Source: Culex pipiens pallens | Lineage: Eukaryota; Arthropoda; Insecta; Diptera; Culicidae | Direction of reading: 5' to 3' | Assembly: GCF_016801865.2 (NCBI RefSeq) | Contig: NC_068937.1 | Span: 68,011,452-68,075,451, forward strand | DNA length: 64,000 nucleotides | Shown: positions 11,140 through 20,562 of the stretch, piece after piece | Numbering within the stretch: position 1 is the first letter of the stretch | Layout: each line of letters opens with the position of its first letter | Made by a program: the position numbers and the translations under genes | The notes under the pieces: model-generated | Databases searched by the model: none | What the model was told of the DNA's origin: nothing | What the model saw: the letters and a program-made list of their open reading frames with translations, nothing else

Positions 11140-11710
11140 ATATGGGTATCAAACTTCTTGGATTTTGATACTGGTGATGAAAATTGCCATTTTGACAGTA
11201 TTGGCCACAACCTGGAGTGGCCGGTGTCCTCAGGGAAGTTTTCCCGGGAGGACATTTACCGAACCATGTGATTTTGGGCAATATGGGTATCAAACTTCTT
11301 GGTTTTTGGTACTGGTAGTTAAAATGGCCATTTTGACAGTATTGGCCACAATCTGGAGTGGCAGGTGCCCTCAGGGAGGTTGTCCCGGGTGGACATTTAC
11401 CGAACCATGTGATTTTGGGCAATATGGGTATCAAAATTCACGGTTTTCAATACTGGTAATGAAAATGGCCATTTTGACAGTATTGGCCACAACCTGGAGT
11501 GGCCGGTTCCCTCAGGGAGGTTCTCCCGGGAGGACATTTACCGAACCATACAATTTCGGGCAATATGGGTATCAAACTTCTTGGTTTTTGGTACTGGTAA
11601 TTAAAATGGCCATTTTGACAGTATTGCCCACAATCTGGCCGGTGCCCTCAGGGAGGTCGTGGTTTTTAATACTGGAAATGATAGTGAAAATTTTGAAAGT
11701 GGTGGCCAGC
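11140..11710 (+). repeat. 141-bp satellite array 1 (about 4 units)
   Basis: TTTTGGGCAATATGGG recurs exactly 141 bp apart (11272, 11413, 11554). Each unit contains CATTTTGACAGTATTGGCC, CCTCAGGGAGG and GGACATTTACCGAACCAT. Because 141 is divisible by 3, a reading frame stays open across 11015-11716. Units here are more diverged from the arrays at 29-31 and 41-42 kb than those are from each other. Confidence 0.9.
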
Positions 11711-11719
11711 CCCTAAGGA

Positions 11720-12086
11720 AGGTTCTCCCGGGAGACATTTACGGAACCAACGAGTTTTGGCAATATGGGTATTTTTGCTTTGCAAGAGCAACACTCAAAA
11801 CAAAATGGTGGTCTGCTGCTCTTGGAGAAATTTTTCGCTGTGAAAATAAATTATTTATTGAATTGCGTAAATGAGGCGAAATGGAATTTTTTAATTTTAA
11901 AAGAACTACTCTTTCGGGTGATTTCGTAAACCTTGAAAAATACTTTTTTATGGTTTTTTGTGTGGTGTCAATCCGGAACACTCACGTTGGCCATGGATTT
12001 CTGGCAGCCAATCAAATCCTCTACGGAAATGATCCTTTCCTGAGGTTTTATTTTGATGAAAAATTGGGGGGAAATATTAAAATTAA
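11720..12086. other. unassigned
   Basis: Sequence between the satellite and the 0.5-kb tandem unit. No gene recognised. Confidence 0.4.
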
Positions 12087-12604
12087 TTTATACGCCAAGC
12101 GTCAAAAGCTTTAAAAATGCACCAAAAGCAGTGCATGAATGATTTGAAGCAATAACTCTTTCGTGAATTTTTCGTTGGCCATTTTGTTGAATTGCAGCAG
12201 AAGTTGATTTTTGTGGCCATCTTCTCGAGCGCCCATCCAAGTAGGCCTTGTTTTTCTCCTTCGACGTCATTTTGGCAGCAATTTCACGCACACGCTGGCG
12301 TGTTTCTTCTTCTCTGAGCTCGTTCTTGATTTCCTTCAGCCGTTGTTTTTCCGCTGCTGCTGCTGCTGCTACGATGTTGTTGGTTCGAACGATGACGATG
12401 GAATGAACAAACCTGGCAAAAATGCTCGACTCCACGGCAAAACAAAACAGCCAATCAGAGAGCGGCAAGATTTTTTGCGTGGTTCAAAGCACGCGCTTGC
12501 TTGTTCAAGGCCAACTGCGATCGTTTGGCACTTGGAAGCAAAAATTGTTAATATTCGTTTTATTTTTTAAAATGAAAATTTTGGGGAAAATATTTTTAAA
12601 TTAA
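12087..12604. repeat. ~0.5-kb tandem unit, intact copy
   Basis: The unit runs from TTTATACGCCAAGCGTC to just before the same words at 12605 (period about 518). A second copy follows and, once its insertions are removed, reappears at 16334-16397 and 19904-20080. This intact copy shows the empty site for those insertions (for example the uninterrupted CTGCTGCTGCT run near 12350-12370). Confidence 0.8.
12088..12468 (-). pseudogene. coding-like fragment inside tandem unit, unrecognised
   Basis: The minus strand is open for 126 residues with an Ala run, then a charged, coiled-coil-like segment (EKQRLKEIKNELREEETRQR) followed by REIAAKMTSKEKNKAYLDGR. The second tandem copy keeps the same peptide from REIAAK onward (12601-12822) despite nucleotide differences, which argues that it derives from a real protein. 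I do not recognise the family. The Ala run comes from a CTG/CAG-type triplet repeat, so the start is uncertain. Confidence 0.35.
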
Positions 12605-14194
12605 TTTATACGCAAAGCATCAAAAGCTTTAAAAAATGCACCAAAAGCAGTGCATGAATGATTTGAAGCAATAACTCTTTCGTGAATTTTTCGTTGGCCC
12701 TGAAAAGCGCCATTTTGTTGAATTTCAGCAGAAGTTGATTCTTGTGGCCATCTTCTAGAGCGTCCATCCAAGTAGGCCTTGTTTTTCTCCTTCGACGTCA
12801 TTTTGGCAGCAATTTCACGCACACGCAGCCGTTGTTTTTTCCGCTGCTGCTGCTGCTGAGCAGTTCTCTACGGAATCGGTTTTTTTTCATTAATTTTATT
12901 TTTTGTATTTTTTAATCCGGCTGAAACTTTATTGATGCCTTCGGTATGCCCAAATTAGCCATTTTGCATCATTAGTTTGTCCATATAATTTTCCATACAA
13001 ATTTGGCAGCTGTCCATACAAAAATGATATGTGAAAATTCATAAATCTGTATCTTTTGAAGGAATTTTTTGATCGATTTGGTGTCTTCGACAAAGTTGTA
13101 AGTATGGATATGGACTACACTGAAAAAAAATGATACACGGTAAAAAAATTTTGGTGATTTTTAATTTTACTTTTTGTCACTAAAACTTGATTTGCAAAAA
13201 AACACTATTTTTAATTTTTTTTATTTTTTGATATGTTTTAGAGGACATAAAATGCCAACTTTTCAGAAATTTCCAGAATGGGCAAAAAATCTTTGACCGA
13301 GTTATAATTTTTTGAATCAATACAGATTTTTTTCAAAAAATCGAAATATCGGTCGCAAAAATTTTTCAACTTCATTTTTCGATGTAAAATCGAATTTGCA
13401 ATCAAAAAGTACTTCAGTGAATTTTTGATAAAGTGCACCGTTTTCAAGTTATAACCATTTTTAGGTAATTTTTTTGAAAAAAACATTGAATATTACGCCC
13501 ATTTGAAGTGTTAGTCTTGATTTTAAATTTTTGAAAATATTTTTTTCGAAAAGATCGAAAAATTTCACGAATGTTTCATGTTTTAACATTGAAAATCGGA
13601 CCTATAGTTGCTGAGATATCGACATTAACAAATGGTGGGTTGTTTGGGTGAGACTTAGAAAACATCAATTTTCCTGTTTTTTAACCTTTGCATGGCAATA
13701 TCTCAGCAACTAAGGGTCGTATCAGCAAAGTCCGAAAAAGCAAAATATAGAGATTTTTTTCAGCTTTTCAAAAATATTTTTTTCAATAGTGGGCAAACAA
13801 TGGTGCCCAAAAATGAAAAACTGCGACTCTTTTCAAAAAAGTTACCTAAAAATGGTTATAACTTGAAAACGCTGCACTTTATCAAAAATTCACTGAAGTA
13901 CTTTTTGATTGCAAATTCGATTTTACATCGAAAAATGAAGTTGAAAAATTTTTGCGACCGATATTTCGATTTTTTGAAAAAATCAGTATGGATTCAAAAA
14001 ATCATAACTCGGTCAAAGATTTTTTGCCCATTCTGGAAATTTCTGAAAAGTTGGCATTTTATGTCCTCTAAAACATATCAAAAAATAAAAAAAAATAAAA
14101 ATAGTGTTTTTTTGCGAATCAAGTTTTAGTGACAAAAAGTTAAATTAAAAATCACCAAAAAATTTTTTACTGTTCACCATTTTTTTTCAGTGTA

Positions 14195-14838
14195 CACTGA
14201 AAATACGCCACACGTTTGATTCAAGTGCCCGAACACTTGAATTATTGAATAAAGCCACATCATAGATTTAATTGGTTTGTGTTTCAACATCAATCCAAAC
14301 CACTATCAAATGCAAGTGTTTGGGCGATTGATTTTTTGGTATTTTTTGACAAGTTATTGTCATTTGGGTGCCTCAAGCTTTTCAAGTGTTTTACTCATGA
14401 ATTTGTCCCACTGCCTTTAACTATTCAAAGTGAAGAGCAAAACACTTGAAATTGATCTTAAGATCTACCCAAAACAGGCACTATTCAAAGTCAACGTGAA
14501 GTCCACATGAATTCAATGTGTTTCACTGATTGATTTTGGAGCGACTTTCATCGAAGGCTAGAAGCTAGGCTAGAACGAATAGCGCAAAAAACTCACCCGT
14601 CTTCAAGTGGCCAGCAAGCGCAGTGGTAGCGTGCACGACTAGCAAGCGAACCTGTATATCGCTTGTACGTATTTTTATTTTTCAACACTATTTAAAATTC
14701 AAGTGTTTGGCTATTGACATGATTTCATGGCCAATCACCGAAATTTCAAGTGTTTTGCGATTGATATTTGAGTGCTCTGTACAGCAGAGCCAGATCATGT
14801 GTAGAACACTTCGTTGAGCTGTGTAAGTTTTGCTCAGT
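14195..14838. mobile_element. 644-bp CACTGA-ended element without cargo
   Basis: Ends are CACTGAAAATACGCC and TTTTGCTCAGTG, flanked by TA at 14193-14194 and 14839-14840. It shares both ends and the repeated word TTCAAGTGTTT with the 1,235-bp elements, but its middle is different and lacks the split gene. Around 14619-14650 there is a tRNA A-box-like string (GCGCAGTGGTAGCG) with no B box, so I do not call a tRNA. Confidence 0.8.
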
Positions 14839-14907
14839 GTAGTCCATATCCATACCTACAACTTTGCTGAAGACACCAAATCGATCAAAAAATTGATTCA
14901 AAAGATA

Positions 14908-16142
14908 CACTGAGCAAAACTTACACAGCTTAACGAAGTGTTCTACACATGATCTGACCCTGCTGTACAGAGCACTCAAAAATCAATCGCAAAACACTTG
15001 AATTTTGGGCACCTAAAGATGCTGTCCATTCAATAGCACAACACTTGAATTTGATGTGTTGTGTCGCATGGAAAACCACGTTATTTCTATTGGTTTTAAA
15101 TGATTTTTCCTTCTATAATCAATGCATGTTTGTATGTAATAGAAATGGATTTCGATTTGTTAAAAAAGAGAAGAAGTTGCGTTATGAAATTTATTTGACA
15201 GCTTTTATTTGCTTGTCAAAAATGGAACATTTTTTTTGTTAAATTATCTCTTCTTCCGGTTGTCCCTGCTTTCAGGATCGTTCTCCTGGTCAGGTTCGGG
15301 TTGTTCGCCACCATCGCTTTCTGCGGAGAAGGAGGCCCCCGAGGAACCTTCTTGTTGATTCGGAACCGCGGTTGGTTCCAACGAATCACACTGTGCCTTG
15401 ACCATCCGAAAGACGCATTGCTTGGCCCGGCGGGTGTTTTCCTTAATTTCATCAAACTCTTCCTGGTACGGCATCTGCAGCTCAATCGCATCCTTCCTGC
15501 AATTCACACAACATAAATCCAAAAATCAAAACAAAACCCAACAAATAAAATCTTTTTTCCCACTCACCAAGTGGGTGAATCTCCGGAAAAGAACCTCTAT
15601 CGCCAAAGTTGGCCTCCTACCGGGTCCGGGAGACCGAGCCCTTCCACTGGCCATACGGATCCTGAGCCCGAGGACGCAGCCTTGTGGCGATGCTCGTCTT
15701 CGCGGCCACAAACCGGGCAGGCAATTTACTGGACAGGAACATGGCGGCAGCGAACTCACGCGGTCATTCGGGCCTACGAAAAACGAACACACCGGACCGC
15801 CAAAACACAAATGAAGAAACGAAGCAAAGTCTGAGAGTCTGACGAAGCTGTCACGAAACTGCATTTCAAATCAAAACAAGATCAATTTCAAGTGTTTTCC
15901 TCATCACTTTGAATAGTTGAGCACAGTGGGGCAAATTCATGAGCAAAACACTTGAAAAGTTTGAGCCACCCGAATGAAAATAAGGTGTCAAAAAATACCA
16001 AAAAGTCAATCGTTTAAACACTTGAATTTGATAATGGATTGGATTGAAATTCAAACACAAACAAATTAGATCTAAGATGTGGCTTTATTGAATCTTTCAA
16101 GTGTTTGGGCACTTGGAAAAAAAGTGTGGCGTATTTTCAGTG
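14908..16142 (-). mobile_element. 1,235-bp CACTGA-ended element carrying a split gene, copy 1
   Basis: Ends CACTGAGCAAAAC and TATTTTCAGTG are flanked by TA at 14906-14907 and 16143-16144. The pre-insertion sequence (AAAAGATACAGATTTTT) is seen intact in the other foldback copy near 7211, confirming a TA duplication. The element is the reverse complement of 18667-19901, with the same length and the same translations in every frame I compared. Subterminal regions carry many copies of TTCAAGTGTTTTG in both orientations. The end sequence and TA duplication suggest the Tc1/mariner-IS630 group, but no transposase is present. Confidence 0.85.
15244..15742 (-). CDS. split 124-codon gene in transposon, copy 1
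   Basis: Exons 15742-15621 and 15496-15244, with a 124-nt intron. The product is identical to that of the 19067-19565 copy (see there). It lies on the minus strand because the carrier element is inverted. TAA is at 15244-15246, followed within 50 nt by two AATAAA signals. No disabling change was seen relative to the other copy. The function is unknown to me. Confidence 0.5.
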
Positions 16143-16689
16143 TACAGATTTTTGAATTTTCACATATCATTTTTGTATGGACAGCTGCCAAATTTGTATG
16201 GAAAATTATATGGACAAACTAATGATGCAAAATGGCTTCTTTGGGCATACCGAAGGCACCAAAAAAGTTTCAGCCGGATTAAAAAATACAAAAAAAAAAT
16301 CGAATGACCGAAATCTCAGAGAATTGCTCTGCTACGATGTTGTTGGTTCGAACGATGACGATGGAATAAAAATCGTTGGCAAAAAAGCTGCCTTCACTAG
16401 GGACCTACATAGGGAAATGAAATGTTCTGGGAGAAATTTCAAACAACCAAGGTCATTCAAATTTAAGGTTGGAAAACTTGTAGTTTTTCTTTGGTGCTGG
16501 CACTTTTCTTGTACCGAACAAGCATAAACATAACAAAAACTACCAGATTGTTATCAACAACAGTTTTACAATACTTGTGATTGTTTTAAGTCTCGTTTTT
16601 TTGTCAAAATTATTTTAAATTGATTCCGACCTTGTTCTTGCATGATCTTGTTGCTCGATTGGAACCCCAATTTGACAGTTCGATTGGAA

Positions 16690-16890
16690 CCCTGCCCCAC
16701 TCAGAGCGTTCCGTTTGAATTCCGTTTAGAATTCCGCTTGAGCGAAAAAAGTTCGATTCGAATTCTAAACAGTGTTCGTTTTAGATTCTAAACCGCATTC
16801 CGTTTCAAACGCAACAACCGGTTCCGTTTGAGTTTTCGCCGCAAATCGGTTCAAGCGGAATTCAAACGGAATCGAAACGGAATGGACGGG
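16690..16890. repeat. TTCCGTTTGAATTCCG low-complexity repeat
   Basis: Dense words GTTCCGTTT, AATTCCG and AAACGGAA occur in both orientations. Related blocks lie at 18500-18620 and 58345-58490, both beside a CCCA[CG]TCAG-like start. These may be the ends of another MITE family nested in the hAT-like element. Confidence 0.5.
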
Positions 16891-16900
16891 TTGCTTTTGA

Positions 16901-16926
16901 CAGCTTCTTCTTCTTCTTCTTCTTTT
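16901..16926 (+). repeat. CTT microsatellite
   Basis: Short run of CTT triplets ending in a T tract. Confidence 0.8.
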
Positions 16927-17204
16927 TTCATTCTGGTTTTCTTCTTTTGTTTTGGATTCAACCAAAAATAATTATTCAACTCTTTTTTTTCATTTGCAGC
17001 TGATTTTATTTGATTTAAATATAATTCATCGTGAAATCAAACGCTTCCCAACCCCGGCTCCCCTTTGTTTTTTTTTTTTTAAAGATTAACAGTAAACATA
17101 TTGATTTATAACATATAGCGATTCAGTACACTCCGTTTCCTCTGTATCGATCGGAACTTCTACATAGACATCGTTGGATTCCGGGGCCGTGAACCTTGAC
17201 CTTC

Positions 17205-17425
17205 CTCGTGGGTCTCGTGGCGCAGGGGTAGCGGCTTCGGCTGCCGATCCCGATGATGCTATGAGACGCGGGTTCGATTCCCGCCTTATCCACTGAGCTT
17301 CTATCGGATGGTGAAGTAAAACGTCGGTCCCGGTTTCTCCTGTCTCGTCAGAGGCGCTGGAGCAGAAATCCCACGTTAGAGGAAGGCCATGCCCCGGGGG
17401 GCGTAGTGCCAATAGTTTCGTTTTC
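17205..17425 (+). mobile_element. tRNA-derived SINE, 221 bp
   Basis: The 14-bp direct repeat GAACCTTGACCTTC at 17191-17204 and 17426-17439 flanks exactly 221 bp. The 5' part is tRNA-like: A box TGGCGCAGGGG, B box GGTTCGATTCC. The tRNA-unrelated part ends in AATAGTTTCGTTTTC. The same 221-bp unit occurs inverted at 28072-28292. Pol III transcription is expected from the A/B boxes; mobilisation would depend on a partner LINE. Confidence 0.92.
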
Positions 17426-17546
17426 GAACCTTGACCTTCATCGATTGTGCCTTCCGTACGATTCGGAAGCTCCGCGGCCAGGACTCGCTTTTACCTAGGA
17501 CCTGCTCTGTCAGTTTGTGATTTAAAAAAAAAAACCCAGATCAAAA

Positions 17547-17726
17547 ATGTCGGGTAAGAAGGCTGATCCCTACGGTTTCGCCAAGGATTTCCTGGCCGGT
17601 GGTATCTCCGCCGCCGTCGCCCCGATCGAGCGCGTCAAACTGCTGCTCCAGGTCCAGGCCGCCTCGCAGAAGATCGCCGCTGACAAGCAGTACAAAGGTA
17701 TCGGCGATTCCGGCAACTTTCTTTGA
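17547..17726 (+). pseudogene. ADP/ATP carrier (ANT) N-terminal fragment
   Basis: ATG at 17547 opens 59 codons to TGA at 17724-17726. Codons 1 to about 52 read MSGKKADPYGFAKDFLAGG, then a Ser-Ala-Ala-Val APIERVKLLLQVQAAS stretch and KQYKGI. This is the matrix-entry end of the mitochondrial ADP/ATP carrier (SLC25A4-6 type, called sesB in Drosophila), which exchanges ADP and ATP across the inner membrane. In the family the Ala-Ala-Val is followed by SKTAVAPIE; here the SKTAV pentapeptide is missing, probably by slippage between two GCCGTC repeats. The remaining ~240 residues, including the carrier signature RRRMMM, are absent. Codon use is GC-rich, like a highly expressed gene. It is cargo of the 16398-18656 element. 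Confidence 0.85.
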
Positions 17727-17787
17727 TCCAGTGGCGACTCAGTCATCTATTAGACCAGCTGATACAAAATTCCGGCCGCTTGTGAGC

Positions 17788-18288
17788 TCAACGTCCACCG
17801 GAAGTCCTTAGCAGTTCGAGCCTCCGCCTATCAGTCTCTACTTCCGGATCCAGCGCCTGGACCTCCAAAATGAGGCTTTGGACATTTATCTTGAATCTGG
17901 AAAAGGAAAAGGAGAAAGAAATCAATAATTAGTTTTGTTGAGGTGATGTCACCGCTACCGCCGATAGTACGGAATGTCTACGGAATGATCGGAACCTGCA
18001 GCAGGCTTTCCGGAATATGAACTACCAACGGTTGCACGAACCCTTGAGGCCGGAACAGGAGGAATGGAGTAGCTCCAACAACTGAGGGCACTTTACGACT
18101 CACCTGCGTTTTGATTAATCTGACATCGAGATAAACACCCGAAAAAACGAGTACAGGAAGTCGGCCAGTTCCTCCAGCCGAGCCAGATTTGAAAACTGGG
18201 GAAAAAAATACACATAAATCCTCGCATAAATCTTTTATTTCATACTATCGAAAACGCAGCATGAATTTTTACTCACCAGTCCCATCAT
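17788..18288 (-). pseudogene. three-exon 70-codon gene remnant, unrecognised
   Basis: Exons on the minus strand: 18288-18277, 18195-18104 and 17896-17788 (12+92+109 nt = 71 codons with stop). Introns are 81 and 207 nt, with GTGAGT donors and pyrimidine-rich CAG acceptors. The first exon encodes MMGL, the second FSNLARLEELADFLYSFF followed by a basic/hydrophobic stretch, and the third FKINVQSLILEVQALDPEVE and DRRRLELL. The joined frame is consistent across both introns except for one TAA in exon 2. This suggests a real small gene carried by the hAT-like element and then damaged, or a 30-codon product. I cannot assign a family. Confidence 0.4.
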
Positions 18289-18666
18289 TTATACAATCCG
18301 AGATTTCTTCCAAAAATAAAAGCACGCGAATGAAAATTGAACATGACTGAACAAGTTTCGGCTCTCTTTTTTCCTAACACTTTGACGTTTAGTTCGCACA
18401 TTTTTGACAAAAATCAACAACAAAACCGTTTCGGCGAACTTCGGCGAAGTGTCATCGAGGTTCTGTCGTACACCAGCAGGTGTCGCCCTTGTGCAAAAAT
18501 GGTCAAACGGAATTGAAACGGAGTCCAACCGGAGATTCCGTTTAGAAAATTTCGAAGCAATTTTCGAAGCGGAATTCGAAGCGGAATGAACCCGTCAAGC
18601 GGAGAACTGTTTGATTGGGTGAGAGTGACATTTCGCCTCTCCATATAGGCTCTCTAGCCTTCACTA

Positions 18667-19901
18667 CACTGAAAATACGCCACACTTTTTTTCCAAGTGC
18701 CCAAACACTTGAAAGATTCAATAAAGCCACATCTTAGATCTAATTTGTTTGTGTTTGAATTTCAATCCAATCCATTATCAAATTCAAGTGTTTAAACGAT
18801 TGACTTTTTGGTATTTTTTGACACCTTATTTTCATTCGGGTGGCTCAAACTTTTCAAGTGTTTTGCTCATGAATTTGCCCCACTGTGCTCAACTATTCAA
18901 AGTGATGAGGAAAACACTTGAAATTGATCTTGTTTTGATTTGAAATGCAGTTTCGTGACAGCTTCGTCAGACTCTCAGACTTTGCTTCGTTTCTTCATTT
19001 GTGTTTTGGCGGTCCGGTGTGTTCGTTTTTCGTAGGCCCGAATGACCGCGTGAGTTCGCTGCCGCCATGTTCCTGTCCAGTAAATTGCCTGCCCGGTTTG
19101 TGGCCGCGAAGACGAGCATCGCCACAAGGCTGCGTCCTCGGGCTCAGGATCCGTATGGCCAGTGGAAGGGCTCGGTCTCCCGGACCCGGTAGGAGGCCAA
19201 CTTTGGCGATAGAGGTTCTTTTCCGGAGATTCACCCACTTGGTGAGTGGGAAAAAAGATTTTATTTGTTGGGTTTTGTTTTGATTTTTGGATTTATGTTG
19301 TGTGAATTGCAGGAAGGATGCGATTGAGCTGCAGATGCCGTACCAGGAAGAGTTTGATGAAATTAAGGAAAACACCCGCCGGGCCAAGCAATGCGTCTTT
19401 CGGATGGTCAAGGCACAGTGTGATTCGTTGGAACCAACCGCGGTTCCGAATCAACAAGAAGGTTCCTCGGGGGCCTCCTTCTCCGCAGAAAGCGATGGTG
19501 GCGAACAACCCGAACCTGACCAGGAGAACGATCCTGAAAGCAGGGACAACCGGAAGAAGAGATAATTTAACAAAAAAAATGTTCCATTTTTGACAAGCAA
19601 ATAAAAGCTGTCAAATAAATTTCATAACGCAACTTCTTCTCTTTTTTAACAAATCGAAATCCATTTCTATTACATACAAACATGCATTGATTATAGAAGG
19701 AAAAATCATTTAAAACCAATAGAAATAACGTGGTTTTCCATGCGACACAACACATCAAATTCAAGTGTTGTGCTATTGAATGGACAGCATCTTTAGGTGC
19801 CCAAAATTCAAGTGTTTTGCGATTGATTTTTGAGTGCTCTGTACAGCAGGGTCAGATCATGTGTAGAACACTTCGTTAAGCTGTGTAAGTTTTGCTCAGT
19901 G
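18667..19901 (+). mobile_element. 1,235-bp CACTGA-ended element carrying a split gene, copy 2
   Basis: Same ends as 14908-16142, flanked by TA at 18665-18666 and 19902-19903. It abuts the right target duplication of the hAT-like element. Positions map to copy 1 as 34809 minus the coordinate. Subterminal TTCAAGTGTTTTG words lie at both ends, and the cargo occupies roughly 18950-19640. The lack of divergence from copy 1 points to very recent transposition or gene conversion. Confidence 0.85.
19067..19565 (+). CDS. split 124-codon gene in transposon, copy 2
   Basis: Start: GCCGCCATG at 19067, a strong initiation context. Exon 1 is 19067-19188, the intron 19189-19312 (GTAGGA...TTGCAG, 124 nt) and exon 2 19313-19565 with TAA. 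Without splicing the frame stops at once (TAG at 19190), so the intron is needed for a longer product. Two AATAAA signals follow (19600, 19614). Residues 1-27 (MFLSSKLPARFVAAKTS and onward) are rich in Arg/Ala/Ser and lack acids, like a mitochondrial presequence. Residues 42-80 look helical and charged (MPYQEEFDEIKENTRRAKQ), and the last 35 are acidic/Gln-rich, ending RDNRKKR. No transmembrane segment. I do not recognise the family; a mitochondrial role is inferred only from the N-terminus. A competing GTGAGT donor at about 19240 would give a different, shorter product. Confidence 0.5.
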
Positions 19902-20080
19902 TACTCCACGGCAAAACAAAACAGCCAATCAGAGAGCGGCAAAATTTTCTGCGTGGTTCAAAGCACGCGCTTGCTTGTTCAAGGCCAACTGCGATCGTTT
20001 GGCACTTGCAAGCGAAAATTGTTAATATTCGTTCTATTTTTTTAAGATGAAAATTTTGGGGGAAATATTTTTAAATTAAT

Positions 20081-20342
20081 TTATACGCAAAGCATCAAAA
20101 GCTTTAAAAGATGCACCAAAATCACACACAAAAAAATATTTCCGAATGTTACAGTGCAGTGCAATTTGATGTAAATTTGCAACAAATTATATGTAAAAAC
20201 ACGATTTTTACAGCGGTTTGTTTGGTTTTAAAGCTAATTACATTGCTCATAACTGAAAACATAATATTTTTTCAGTGTAGTATAGTAACCTGGATAGTAA
20301 ATTAGCTTATATCTGTAAGCCCATACATCCAATTGAAATGTG
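20081..20342. other. unassigned, after tandem unit
   Basis: Starts with the third occurrence of the TTTATACGCAAAGCATC unit start, then AT-rich sequence without gene signals. Confidence 0.4.
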
Positions 20343-20343
20343 C

Positions 20344-20562
20344 ACAGAAAAAAAAATCCGGTAAATTTACATAATTTATGATGTACCAAAAGTGCACGTC
20401 ATTAATGATGCTAATTTACATCAACTTTATTTGAAATTTACGTGTCATCCGATTTAATTCTGTAAATTTCCGATGAAATCTACGTAAATTTACCAAGGTT
20501 CGAAATTTTTTTACTCCGTTGAATTTTAAATCCGATGTAAATTTCAAATACTTTTATGGCCA
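20344..20562 (-). repeat. dispersed repeat end, GATGTAAATTTACC family, inverted
   Basis: Reverse complement of the 9168-9370 and 10250-10455 blocks, beginning at GGTAAATTTACATAATTTATG. Confidence 0.7.

Larger units (their letters stand above)
12858..16329. mobile_element. giant palindromic foldback element, copy 2 (interrupted)
   Basis: Same family as 5487-7409: ends GAGCAGTTCTCT and its inverted match, arms meeting near 13495. The 4-bp direct repeat TGCT lies at 12854-12857 and 16330-16333. The right arm carries two TA-flanked insertions (14195-14838 and 14908-16142); without them the element is about 1.6 kb. The stretches 13238-13486 (-) and 13692-14129 (+) repeat the K/F/N-rich frames of copy 1 and are not considered genes. 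Confidence 0.85.
16398..18656. mobile_element. 2.26-kb hAT-like element carrying gene fragments
   Basis: The 8-bp direct repeat GCCTTCAC lies at 16390-16397 and 18657-18664. The imperfect inverted ends are TAGGGACCTACATAGGGA and, on the other strand, TAGAGAGCCTATATGGAGA; a GAAATGT word follows on both sides. This fits hAT. The interior holds TTCCGTTT-rich repeats, a SINE, an ADP/ATP carrier fragment (17547-17726) and a three-exon gene remnant on the minus strand (17788-18288). No transposase was found. The element lies in the second tandem unit, next to the third insertion. Confidence 0.75.
12605..20080. repeat. ~0.5-kb tandem unit, second copy split by three insertions
   Basis: Pieces at 12605-12857, 16334-16397 and 19904-20080 add up to about 0.5 kb and align in order with 12087-12604. 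The gaps are, in order, a foldback element, a hAT-like element and a 1,235-bp element. Each gap boundary shows a target duplication (TGCT, GCCTTCAC, TA). Confidence 0.75.

Noticed and set aside
5803..14129. K/F/N-rich open frames repeated in the foldback arms as genes
   Set aside because: They are the same low-complexity sequence read from each palindrome arm, differ by frameshifts between copies and match no domain.
14619..14650. tRNA gene fragment
   Set aside because: Only an A-box-like string is present; no B box or acceptor stem found.
17205..17296. tRNA gene
   Set aside because: A and B boxes are present, but target duplications and a second identical 221-bp copy show that it is a SINE; a proper cloverleaf is not formed.
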